In this document: positions 5,905 through 12,401 of the stretch, piece after piece | How positions within the stretch are numbered: position 1 is the first letter of the stretch | Layout of the letters: the number at the start of each line of letters is the position of its first letter | Assembly (NCBI GenBank): GCA_002422865.1 | Contig: DITN01000052.1 | Coordinates: forward strand, 2,480-14,880 | From: Bacteroidetes bacterium UBA6183 | GTDB lineage: Bacteria; Bacteroidota; Bacteroidia; UKL13-3 | Direction: 5' to 3' | Length of the DNA: 12,401 nucleotides | The notes under the pieces: generated by a model | Told to the model about the DNA's origin: nothing | Seen by the model: the letters and a program-made list of their open reading frames with translations, nothing else | Databases searched by the model: none | Translations under genes and position numbers: made by a program

Positions 5905-7440
5905 ATGGGTTGTGGTTCAGGAGGATGCAGTACCGGAGGATGTAGCAGCGGAGGTTGCAGCACCGGTGGATGTAACAAATTAAATACGTTCGATTGGTTG
6001 GTAGACATGGATTTACCGGCCTATATGAAACCTTTCGACATTATTGAGGTAAGGTTTAAAGGTACACGTAAAGAGTTTTATCAAAACGTAAATAACGTGG
6101 ATATTACCAACAACGAGTTGGTGGTGGTTGAAAGCGAAAGTGGTTTTGATATTGGCAAAGTTGCCCTTAAAGGGGAGTTGGTTAAACTTCAACTTAAAAA
6201 GGCAGGTATCACCGATTATGATACCCATCCTTTTCCGAAAATATTACGCAAAGCCAACGATAATGACGAAGCACGTTATAAAGAAAACGTAGAATTGGAA
6301 GTGCCAACCATGTACAAAGCACGCAGTATTGCTATGGAGTTGGGCTTACAAATGAAACTAAGTGATGTGGAATATCGTGGCGACAGACGTAAAGCTACTT
6401 TCTTTTATACAGCCGAAGAACGTGTTGATTTTCGTGAGTTGATTAAACGTTTAGCCGATTCGTTTAAAGTGCGCATTGAAATGCGTCAGATTGGTTACCG
6501 ACAGGAAGCCGGGCGTTTAGGTGCTATTGGCTCTTGCGGACGTGAGTTGTGTTGCAGCACCTGGTTAACCGATTTTAAATTGGTACATACCAATGCCGCA
6601 CGTTACCAAAATTTATCATTAAACCCATTAAAGTTATCGGGCCAGTGTGGTAAGTTAAAATGCTGTTTAAATTTCGAGTTAGATGCTTATTTAGAGGCTT
6701 GGAAAGAGTTTCCGGATAACGATAATTTAGTACTTGAGTTTGCTAATGGTCCATACCGCCAGGTTAAAACCGATATTTTAAAAAGAATTATGTGGTTTGC
6801 ACCAATGCAAGAATTTGGTGGCGAATGGTTAAGCCTTAAAGTAAACGAGGTAAAAGCCTACATGGAACAAAACAAAGACGGTGTTAAGCCTGAGTTGGTT
6901 GTTCAGAAAAAAGAGGTAATTAAGGTTGATCTCGATTTCCAAAATGACATGGGTGTTGATAGCTTAACACGTTTAGATGAGCGTAAGTCGTCATCAAAAC
7001 GAAATAAAGGCCGTGGCCGCGATAACAACAATACCCGAAGCAGAAACAACAACGATCGTAACCGCGAGCCGCGTAATGTAAATCCACCGGCCAATAACAA
7101 CGAGGGTGCTGAAAATACGCAGTCACCGCGCGAGCCAAAAGAAGTGCGCGAACAAGGTGATAACCGCAACCGCGAAAATCGTAACCGTGGTAACAACAAC
7201 CGTAATCGTCAGCCACGTGAGGGCAATCAACCCAACAATAACCGCGATGGGGCAGAGGTAAAAACACCGCAACCTCCACGCGAACCAAGAGAGCCTCAAA
7301 CACCACGCGAACCAAGAGAAGGTGACGGACAACCGCGTAATAACCAAAATCGCAACCGTAATAACCGTAACAATAACCGCAACCGCAACAATAACAATAA
7401 CGGAGGCAATAACACACCAAACAATAACCCACCGGCATAG
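5905..7440 (+). CDS. ricT: PSP1 domain protein, RicT (YaaT)-like
   Basis: This is a homologue of Bacillus RicT/YaaT, which with RicA and RicF forms an iron-sulfur complex that assists RNase Y-dependent mRNA maturation; its role in Bacteroidota is not settled. Seen in 511 residues: an N-terminal Gly-Cys tract made of five-residue units (GGCST, GGCSS, GGCST, GGC) at 6-23; a conserved core with LNTFDWLVDMDLP (26-38); the PSP1 domain (~40-270) with FFYTAEERVDFRELIK, RLGAIGSCGRELCCSTWL and LSGQCGKLKCCLNFE, including six conserved Cys (211, 216, 217, 248, 253, 254); and a ~150-residue disordered tail (~360-511) rich in Asn, Arg and Pro with NRNR and PREP repeats. The Bacillus protein lacks such ends. 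The start is set by the Cys tract, common in homologues from this phylum. The stop is one base before the gldH start. I use the symbol by homology only; ricA and ricF are not in the window. Confidence 0.88.
   Translation: MGCGSGGCSTGGCSSGGCSTGGCNKLNTFDWLVDMDLPAYMKPFDIIEVRFKGTRKEFYQNVNNVDITNNELVVVESESGFDIGKVALKGELVKLQLKKAGITDYDTHPFPKILRKANDNDEARYKENVELEVPTMYKARSIAMELGLQMKLSDVEYRGDRRKATFFYTAEERVDFRELIKRLADSFKVRIEMRQIGYRQEAGRLGAIGSCGRELCCSTWLTDFKLVHTNAARYQNLSLNPLKLSGQCGKLKCCLNFELDAYLEAWKEFPDNDNLVLEFANGPYRQVKTDILKRIMWFAPMQEFGGEWLSLKVNEVKAYMEQNKDGVKPELVVQKKEVIKVDLDFQNDMGVDSLTRLDERKSSSKRNKGRGRDNNNTRSRNNNDRNREPRNVNPPANNNEGAENTQSPREPKEVREQGDNRNRENRNRGNNNRNRQPREGNQPNNNRDGAEVKTPQPPREPREPQTPREPREGDGQPRNNQNRNRNNRNNNRNRNNNNNGGNNTPNNNPPA
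5920..5973 (+). repeat. 15-bp coding tandem repeat (Gly-Gly-Cys-Ser-Thr/Ser units)
   Basis: There are about 3.6 copies of a 15-base unit (GGAGGATGCAGTACC and variants differing mostly at third bases), encoding GGCST / GGCSS / GGCST / GGC. Synonymous differences between copies show that the array is not very recent and that the Cys spacing is kept by selection. It places four Cys at five-residue intervals, in addition to Cys3. Confidence 0.8.
6985..7437 (+). repeat. Low-complexity coding region for the Asn/Arg/Pro-rich tail
   Basis: The last ~150 codons of the RicT-like gene are built from runs of AAC/AAT and CGT/CGC codons (NRNR, NNNR) with PREP blocks (PPREPREPQTPREPRE near the middle). The region is predicted disordered and strongly basic. 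Long open frames on the opposite strand here are a by-product of this composition. Such tails often change length between relatives by slippage. Confidence 0.75.
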
Positions 7441-7441
7441 T

Positions 7442-7912
7442 ATGAAATATACTTTATCGATAATAGGTATCATTACGTTGTTTGTTGTTTCATCATGCGA
7501 CCCGGGAAGGGTGTTTGATGACAATAAAACCATTGAAGGCGATGTTTGGTATTACAAAAACAGGGTTCCGTTTGATGTGCGTATTAAAGACACCACCAAA
7601 TTGTACAACGTATATGTAAACCTGCGCGTAAGTGCCGATTACAAATACAGCAATATTTTTATGTTGGTACACACACTTAACCCCGATAAAAAAACAGACC
7701 AACGCAGAATAGAAATTAAGTTGGCCAACGAAAGCGGAAAATGGCTGGGTAGTGGTTTAGGCGATTTGTACGATTATCAGTTTCCTGCATTTAGAAAAGT
7801 AAAATTCCCGCAACAAGGTTTTTACAGGTTTGAGTTAGAACAAAACATGCGCGATGATACTTTAATGTACGTAAAAGCAGCCGGTATAAGGGTTGAAGAA
7901 GTGATTGAGTAA
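7442..7912 (+). CDS. gldH: Gliding motility lipoprotein GldH
   Basis: GldH is an envelope lipoprotein needed for gliding in Flavobacterium johnsoniae; homologues occur widely in Bacteroidota, including non-gliders. Seen in 156 residues: a lipoprotein signal (MKYTLSIIGIITLFVVSSC) with Cys19 as the acylation site; then FDDNKTIEGDVWYYKNRVPF, VNLRVSADYKYSNIFML, SGKWLGSGLGDLYDYQF and QQGFYRFELEQNMRDDTL, a pattern matching the family over its whole length. The frame is open further upstream, but the ATG at 7442 gives a proper lipoprotein signal right after the Met and lies one base after the upstream stop; an earlier start would put 40 residues from the overlapping RicT tail before it. The gene is translated with, and probably depends on, the RicT-like gene. 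Whether this organism glides cannot be told from gldH alone. Confidence 0.92.
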   Translation: MKYTLSIIGIITLFVVSSCDPGRVFDDNKTIEGDVWYYKNRVPFDVRIKDTTKLYNVYVNLRVSADYKYSNIFMLVHTLNPDKKTDQRRIEIKLANESGKWLGSGLGDLYDYQFPAFRKVKFPQQGFYRFELEQNMRDDTLMYVKAAGIRVEEVIE

Positions 7913-7930
7913 TTTCAAAAAGTATAAAAT

Positions 7931-7963
7931 AAAAATCCCCGCCTTCATAAAGCGGGGATTTTT
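7931..7963. terminator. Bidirectional terminator between gldH and the 306-aa gene
   Basis: A 12-bp stem, AAAAATCCCCGC / GCGGGGATTTTT, encloses a nine-base loop. Its A-run and T-run ends give a T tail on both strands. It sits between two convergent genes: 18 bases after the gldH stop, and touching the stop codon of the minus-strand gene. It should therefore end both transcripts. Confidence 0.9.
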
Positions 7964-8883
7964 TATGCGAATCTTTTTTCAATCAAACCTTCCAATTCTT
8001 TTACCAAGGCATTTTCGTTGCTCCAACTGTATTGGTGTTTTAGTTCGTTAAAATAACGTAAGGCCTCATGCACCGTGGTTGATGCATTTAACTTTTCAAT
8101 GGCTTTCGCATACTCAACAGTGTTCTCGTTAAATAGGTTATTTACAAAGGCAATTTTCTTATTTAAGTTTATCGCCTGTTTTAAACTTTGTTGTTGCTCG
8201 CGGGCAATTTTTTCATACACATCAGGTGTACGCATACTTGCCGAAAGTTTATCCAATAACGATAGCTCAGGTGCAGGTTCTAAAGCCGGTTTGGTTTCTA
8301 CTTTAGGTGTTTCTAAAGGTAAAGTGGCTTGCACTTGTGGTACTTGTTCTTCTGCCAATTCTTTTTCCTCCATCAACTTTTCCAAATCATCTAAAGTTGG
8401 TTCGGCATTGGCATTAAAGTCGAACACCAATGTGTTGGGTTTTGGTGTTTCTTCAACCTCAATAATTTCAACTTCGGGTATTTTAATCTCCGGTTCGGTA
8501 TGTTCTTCTACAGATGCTATAGTTTCAGGTTCTGTCTCCAACTCAACCACAGCTTCGGTTAAAGGAGCCAACACTTCTTCAGGAGTAATTTGTGCCGTTT
8601 CAACTTCTGCAATTGCAATATCTAAAGGTGTTACTTCATCAACCACATGTTGCTTTATAACCTGTGCTGCCAAAGCGGGTGTTATCTCATCTGTGTTTTC
8701 GGGTAGTTGAGCCAATTGGCCTTGTACCTTAAGCAGCGAGTGGTAAACGTACAACAACTGTTGTTGTAGTAATGCCACATCAAGGTCGTTAAAGTGTTGC
8801 TTACTTTTACTAATGAGTTGGTACGTTTCGTATAGCTGAGATATATCAGAGCTCAGTTTATTTTGTGCTTCCTTTAAATTCAT
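7963..8883 (-). CDS. Conserved Bacteroidota protein of unknown function with an acidic spacer
   Basis: This is a 306-residue protein with no signal peptide or membrane segment, so probably cytosolic. Three parts are visible: a helical N-terminal domain (1-60, MNLKEAQNKLSSDISQLYET...VYHSLLKVQGQLAQL); a long Glu/Pro/Val/Thr-rich spacer (~62-205) with little order; and a helical C-terminal domain (~207-306) with LSLLDKLSASMRTPDVYEKI, LKQAINLNKKIAFVNNLFNE, YAKAIEKLNASTTVHEALRY and ELKHQYSWSNENALVKELEG. I recall the C-terminal domain as recurring in Bacteroidota hypothetical proteins, without a known role. Two helical ends joined by a flexible acidic linker suggest a scaffold or adaptor; this is inference. 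The gene converges on gldH through a shared terminator and is divergent from tdk, 81 bases apart. Confidence 0.8.
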   Translation of the reverse strand: MNLKEAQNKLSSDISQLYETYQLISKSKQHFNDLDVALLQQQLLYVYHSLLKVQGQLAQLPENTDEITPALAAQVIKQHVVDEVTPLDIAIAEVETAQITPEEVLAPLTEAVVELETEPETIASVEEHTEPEIKIPEVEIIEVEETPKPNTLVFDFNANAEPTLDDLEKLMEEKELAEEQVPQVQATLPLETPKVETKPALEPAPELSLLDKLSASMRTPDVYEKIAREQQQSLKQAINLNKKIAFVNNLFNENTVEYAKAIEKLNASTTVHEALRYFNELKHQYSWSNENALVKELEGLIEKRFA

Positions 8884-8964
8884 GGTTTAAAATGCTCTCC
8901 ACAAATTTGTGAAAAAGAAACCAATCGAAAAAATAAACTATTTTCATAACCTTGCAGTATATTC
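8884..8964. promoter_or_regulatory. Divergent promoter region between the 306-aa gene and tdk
   Basis: These 81 bases carry the start regions of two divergent genes. A perfect 12-bp palindrome, CACAAATTTGTG, lies at 8900-8911, and an 11-base part of it (ACAAATTTGTG) also occurs before the RicT-like gene. It could be an operator or just AT-rich chance. I found no pair of elements fitting TTTG-N19/20-TAnnTTTG on either strand. Confidence 0.3.
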
Positions 8965-9555
8965 ATGTTTTTAGAACCACGTTTAAAAAATACATCGCAC
9001 AAGAAGGGCTGGATTGAAGTAATATGCGGCTCCATGTTTTCGGGAAAAACCGAAGAATTGATTCGTAGGCTTAATCGCGCGCGCATTGCAAACCTCAAGG
9101 TAGAAATTTATAAACCGGCTATTGATACGCGTTACCACGAAACTGAAGTGGTTTCACACAACAGCAATGCGGTCGCTTCAACCCCGGTTGCAAGTTCATT
9201 AAATATATTATTGATGAGTCAGGATGCAGATGTGGTTGGTATTGATGAAGCACAGTTTTTTGATGCAGAGATTGTGTATGTGTGCGAAACATTGGCACAA
9301 AGAGGCGTTAGGGTAATTGTGGCAGGTTTGGATATGGATTATTTGGGTAAACCGTTTGGGCCAATGCCTGCTTTAATGTCTATTGCCGAATATGTAACCA
9401 AGGTAAATGCAATTTGTATGGTTTGCGGTGATTTGGCCACACACTCTTTTCGTAAAACCAGTGACAACAGCCAAGTGATGTTGGGTGAAAAAGACACCTA
9501 CGAAGCCCGTTGCCGTTATTGTTTTAACGAGGGTATGGCAAAAGAAAACAACTAG
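8965..9555 (+). CDS. tdk: Thymidine kinase (type II)
   Basis: It phosphorylates thymidine to dTMP with ATP in the pyrimidine salvage pathway; cytosolic, usually a homotetramer. Seen in 196 residues: GWIEVICGSMFSGKTEELIR with the P-loop GSMFSGKT at 22-29; FKPAIDTRY-type segment (YKPAIDTRYHE, 49-59); DEAQFF at 94-99 with Glu95 as the expected catalytic base; the lasso loop GLDMDYLGKPFG at 121-132; and four zinc-binding Cys in CMVC (151-154) and CRYC (183-186). All catalytic and structural motifs are intact and the length is normal for bacterial TK1-like enzymes. The start gives the ~15-residue lead before GWIEV that is usual in this phylum. The gene is divergent from the 306-aa gene and meets the GyrI-like gene tail to tail, with only two bases between the stops and no hairpin there. 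Confidence 0.96.
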   Translation: MFLEPRLKNTSHKKGWIEVICGSMFSGKTEELIRRLNRARIANLKVEIYKPAIDTRYHETEVVSHNSNAVASTPVASSLNILLMSQDADVVGIDEAQFFDAEIVYVCETLAQRGVRVIVAGLDMDYLGKPFGPMPALMSIAEYVTKVNAICMVCGDLATHSFRKTSDNSQVMLGEKDTYEARCRYCFNEGMAKENN

Positions 9556-9557
9556 TT

Positions 9558-10097
9558 TTATTGGTATTGAAACACAAATCGGGTTGAACCTTCTTTGTAT
9601 AATTCGTAAGTATACTTAATGGTTTTAGCCTCTTCGGGATGCGATTTAAAATACTCCGAAAATGCAGGATAAGCCTTATAAACCGCTATAATAGTTGAAA
9701 TCATATCAGGTGTGCGCATATCACAAATCAAAGCATTGCCTTTTTCTACTTCTACCACCTTGTAATTTTTCATGGCCATTAATTTGGCACTATCAGCCGT
9801 GTTGCTAATAATTACAGCGGCAAAACTTCTCAGCGAATCTTCGACAACCTCATCAGGATTATCGTAATAAATACCTGCAAATTTGGGGTTCTCAATACCA
9901 GCGGCTTTTACTTCGTCTTGCAGTTTTTTCATGGTATCACCTATTTTGTAGTAAGCACCTCGGTGTTCAAGGCCCATCATCACATACCCACCTTCTTCGG
10001 CTTTTTCTATATTGGCTGTAGCCCAAATTCCTTCGTATGATAAAAATCCGAGAATGGCTACGAGTAAGACAATAACAATGATTAAAATCTTTTTCAT
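9558..10097 (-). CDS. Membrane-anchored GyrI-like (TEX264-like) domain protein
   Basis: This is a 179-residue protein with one N-terminal membrane segment (residues ~4-21, KKILIIVIVLLVAILGFLSY), then a soluble GyrI-like/SOUL-type domain (~35-179). Seen: LEHRGAYYKIGDTMKKLQDE (43-62), FAGIYYDNPDEVVEDSLRSF (73-92), and VYKAYPAFSEYF (139-150). The YDNP-x-EV segment followed by a conserved Ser-Leu-Arg and the Pro-Ala-Phe-x-x-Tyr stretch closely follow the order seen in the vertebrate ER protein TEX264, a GyrI-like family member. GyrI-like domains generally bind small molecules or proteins; no substrate can be inferred. The segment could also be read as an uncleaved signal; whether the domain faces periplasm or cytosol is not certain, though the lysines at 2-3 favour the domain being outside. 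It lies 38 bases after the TolB/barrel gene on the same strand, likely one operon. Confidence 0.75.
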   Translation of the reverse strand: MKKILIIVIVLLVAILGFLSYEGIWATANIEKAEEGGYVMMGLEHRGAYYKIGDTMKKLQDEVKAAGIENPKFAGIYYDNPDEVVEDSLRSFAAVIISNTADSAKLMAMKNYKVVEVEKGNALICDMRTPDMISTIIAVYKAYPAFSEYFKSHPEEAKTIKYTYELYKEGSTRFVFQYQ

Positions 10098-10135
10098 AAT
10101 ATGATGTATTAGGTTGAGCTAAATTAGCACAATTA

Positions 10136-12401
10136 TTAAAAATCCATACTTAAAGAAAAATGATACACGGGTTTTTTAGCCACCTCATAATCTTGTATTC
10201 CCCAAGCCACATCAAGCCTAACATAATAACCCATTAATTTACTTCTTAAGCCCGGACCAAACCCTGCTATAATAGGTTCACGAACATTTATTACAGTAGC
10301 TTTTAGGTTTTGCACCTCAATTATTTTTTGGTTAAACGTGTTCTCATCACTGTATGGTCCACTACCTGTCCAAGCAGTGCCTACATCAAAAAACGGCATT
10401 AGTAACAAGTTATTCAAGAAATCGGAACGTATTGGCCTATTGGCGATGTATGACACAATGGGAATTCTTATTTCTACACTGGCAGCGGCAAATGTGCTTC
10501 CATTACGAATGTTTTGTTTAAACCCGCGCATGTTAGTAGCCAATGCTTGAAACGAATAACTGGTTTGTGTTGGCGGATTGTTTCCTTGTTCGTATTGTGG
10601 GAATAGCCAGTTATCAACTCCACCCATTACATATTTAACTTTTTGTTCGCCCCAAGAAGTATTTGCTGTTAAACGCGTACAAAAAATAATGTTTTTATGA
10701 ATGGGTTCGTAATGCCTGAAATCAAACCCTGCAGCATTCAACCTAATCTTATCATTATTAAAGTTAATGTACTGTTCGTAAAATACTTTAAATCGTGTAC
10801 CATCCAGTAAGTTTAAACCTTTTGGTATGGTGTTATCAAATACAATTTCGCCTTTATAACCGGTCCAAATGGTTTCATTATCGGGTTTGGCAAGCGTTGG
10901 TACAGATATTCCCTTGAACACATCTCTATCAACTCGGGTAAAAATGTTACCACGTAAACTCCATACTTGATTAATTGGGTACTTCAATTCGTAACGAATT
11001 TCATGTACCGTATTTTTGGTTATTGTTCCTTCGGCTGAACCTTCGCGGCTTTGGCGGAACAAAGTTATTTTTTGATCCAGTCTGCGTTTTAAGTTCTCAT
11101 AGGTTAAAAAATAATCGGCACCAACCAAATTGTAGGGTAACCTAAAACCTCCAACAATTTTATAATCCTCAAATAAATCAACCAAACCAAATTTAAACAT
11201 ACCGTTTAGGCCCGTATTAAAAAGGTTTTCACCACCCGGTGTTATAGGTTGATAGTAGGAGTTAATTACAGAATTATCAAGTTGTGTTACCAACTTATCA
11301 GTGAAAAAAGTAACGTTATAAAACTTAGGTGCACTTACTTTTAAAAATTTACCTGTAGGAGCTACCACTTGTTTAAACGATGGTTTAATTTCCTCGGGGG
11401 TAAAGGTGCTTGGTGTAAAGTCGCTTACAAAAAAGAATTTATTAGCAGTATCTTCTGCTGCTTTTTTAGGGGCAGGTGTTGTTGTAACCACTACATTTTC
11501 GCCCGGTAACATGCGTGGTTTGAGTATGGCTTCCCCGATAACAAACGGTTTGGTAGCATGTCCGGTTTTTAACCTATACATGTTGGGGTAAGTTTCAGTT
11601 TTTTTACCTGTTTCAACAATCTGTTTTTCTAACGGGGTTTCAAATATTACGTAACGTCTGTCGTTTAATACAAAATCGTATTGTTTTTGGGTTTGACGGC
11701 AAACATCGTGTGCAATAATACCCCTGCTGTAGTTGGTTAGTGGGTAAGTAAACACCACATCTTTGGTATGAATAATGGTATCAATTTTTTCTACATCATT
11801 ACCTAACCTAATGGTTTTTCCGTTGTATAAAAATGCACTGCCCTTATCTTCCAATTGTTCAAAGTATAACGTGTCAATGGTTCGTAAGGAGTCCTTCCTG
11901 AAAACTTGAAGTTCTGTGAAATCATATTGTTCTTCAACCCTAACCGCATAACGGTTAACAATACCATTGTACTCGGTAAGGTAGCTGTAATACTGGTTAT
12001 TGTATTCAAGAGGATGTATTTCGTTGATGTTGGGTGTATTGCTCAAACGTTTTAACGCATTTACTTGTCCAACGCGTTCCAAATCGTACACATAAATATC
12101 TAAGTTATTGTTAGGTGATAAAGTCATGGGTGCAGCAGCACCTAACGAGTCGCTGTTTCTGTTTGATGCAAATAATATTTTAGAACCACCATCCGCATAC
12201 ACGGGCATCAAATCATCGAAAGGATCGTTAGTTATTTGTCGTTCTCTGCGTGTTTGCATATCATACAAATACAAATCACTTTGCCCTTTTCTTATTGCAG
12301 AAATGATGAGGGTACTTCCGTTTTCTGAGTAGGCAAATCCGGTTATTTTATCAAACTTAAGAAACAAAATTTTGCTTTTCTTTTTGGTTAATAAATCAAC
12401 C
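10136..12401 (-). CDS. TolB-like (PD40) propeller protein with a C-terminal outer-membrane barrel, partial
   Basis: The frame is open from the right edge to the TAA at 10138-10136, about 754 visible residues; the N-terminus lies outside. No stop or convincing start precedes the first visible codons. Seen: TolB/PD40-type blades in the first ~125 visible residues (FAYSENGSTLIISAIRKGQS, DLYLYDMQTRRERQIT, GSKILFASNRNSDS, DIYVYDLERVG); an intermediate region (~130-380) of beta strands and charged linkers, including a Thr/Pro/Ala/Lys-rich hinge near 300-315; then a barrel-like half (~385-754) with MGGVDNWLFPQYEQ, LLLMPFFDVGTAWTGSGPYS and IAGFGPGLRSKLMGYYVRLD, ending HFSLSMDF with a C-terminal Phe, as in outer-membrane proteins. 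The VRLDVAWG and G-x-G-P-G-x-R segments recall the BamA/Omp85 surface-antigen barrel. I recall long Bacteroidota proteins that combine a TolB-like propeller with such a barrel; their function is unknown. It precedes the GyrI-like gene by 38 bases. Confidence 0.8.
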   Translation of the reverse strand, partial: VDLLTKKKSKILFLKFDKITGFAYSENGSTLIISAIRKGQSDLYLYDMQTRRERQITNDPFDDLMPVYADGGSKILFASNRNSDSLGAAAPMTLSPNNNLDIYVYDLERVGQVNALKRLSNTPNINEIHPLEYNNQYYSYLTEYNGIVNRYAVRVEEQYDFTELQVFRKDSLRTIDTLYFEQLEDKGSAFLYNGKTIRLGNDVEKIDTIIHTKDVVFTYPLTNYSRGIIAHDVCRQTQKQYDFVLNDRRYVIFETPLEKQIVETGKKTETYPNMYRLKTGHATKPFVIGEAILKPRMLPGENVVVTTTPAPKKAAEDTANKFFFVSDFTPSTFTPEEIKPSFKQVVAPTGKFLKVSAPKFYNVTFFTDKLVTQLDNSVINSYYQPITPGGENLFNTGLNGMFKFGLVDLFEDYKIVGGFRLPYNLVGADYFLTYENLKRRLDQKITLFRQSREGSAEGTITKNTVHEIRYELKYPINQVWSLRGNIFTRVDRDVFKGISVPTLAKPDNETIWTGYKGEIVFDNTIPKGLNLLDGTRFKVFYEQYINFNNDKIRLNAAGFDFRHYEPIHKNIIFCTRLTANTSWGEQKVKYVMGGVDNWLFPQYEQGNNPPTQTSYSFQALATNMRGFKQNIRNGSTFAAASVEIRIPIVSYIANRPIRSDFLNNLLLMPFFDVGTAWTGSGPYSDENTFNQKIIEVQNLKATVINVREPIIAGFGPGLRSKLMGYYVRLDVAWGIQDYEVAKKPVYHFSLSMDF

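Noticed and set aside
7322..7441. Upstream extension of the gldH frame (40 residues)
   Set aside because: The extension overlaps the RicT-like tail, is a Thr/Ile run produced by that low-complexity DNA, and would bury the lipoprotein signal that starts exactly at 7442.
6920..7533. Long open frames on the minus strand inside the RicT-like gene
   Set aside because: Biased AAC/CGT codons on the plus strand leave few stops on the other strand. The products are Tyr/Cys/Gly or Val/Ile runs with no family resemblance.
8075..8710. 211-codon plus-strand frame opposite the 306-aa gene
   Set aside because: It is Ser/Thr-rich, the mirror of the Glu/Pro-rich linker. The minus-strand protein has conserved domains at both ends, so this is a shadow.
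10338..12332. Several 60-75 codon plus-strand frames within the TolB/barrel gene
   Set aside because: They are short, have no domain, and lie wholly inside a clearly coding minus-strand gene.
12365..12367. TTG codon as the start of the TolB/barrel protein
   Set aside because: The frame is open to the window edge, no signal peptide follows the TTG, and the first propeller blade is already under way, so the true start lies outside.
1..12401. CRISPR array, tRNA, rRNA, prophage, toxin-antitoxin or defence genes
   Set aside because: No regularly spaced direct repeats, cloverleaf or rRNA sequence was seen, and no gene product resembles those classes.

Overview
The window is an ordinary chromosomal segment of a member of the Bacteroidota. 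The evidence is AT-rich sequence (estimated by eye), a gliding-motility lipoprotein gene (gldH), a DUF4421 protein, an asparaginyl-tRNA synthetase with a coiled-coil insertion, a PSP1/RicT-like protein with a Cys-rich N-terminus, and starts that lack Shine-Dalgarno sequences. The gldH gene and the style of the outer-membrane proteins would suit a Chitinophagales, Sphingobacteriales or Flavobacteriales relative, but the genus cannot be read from the sequence. I see no phage, insertion sequence, CRISPR array, rRNA or tRNA.

Layout. (1) Positions 1-2654, minus strand: asnS, then a DUF4421 gene joined to it through a TAATG stop/start overlap, then the first 52 codons of another exported protein that runs off the left edge. 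The DUF4421 gene is split by one in-frame TAA at 805-807. (2) Position 2761 onward, plus strand: rpoN (sigma-54), divergent from asnS and ending at a perfect 15-bp hairpin that also serves a small 50-codon minus-strand ORF (4290-4442) facing it. (3) 4672-7912, plus strand: holB (DNA polymerase III delta'), a PSP1/RicT-like gene and gldH, probably one transcription unit, closed by a bidirectional terminator at 7931-7963. (4) 7963-8883, minus strand: a cytosolic protein of unknown function with a long acidic spacer. (5) tdk (thymidine kinase), divergent from it. (6) 9558-12401, minus strand: a large TolB-like propeller plus outer-membrane barrel protein whose N-terminus lies beyond the right edge, followed by a membrane-anchored GyrI-like (TEX264-like) protein.

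Most genes are housekeeping: translation (asnS), transcription (rpoN), replication (holB) and nucleotide salvage (tdk). They are interleaved with envelope genes typical of the phylum (gldH, DUF4421, the TolB/barrel protein). I found no clear new multi-gene system. The items most worth a second look are the nonsense-split DUF4421 gene, the unannotated 50-aa ORF with its own terminator, the TolB-barrel/TEX264-like pair, and the unusual two-ended composition of the RicT-like protein.
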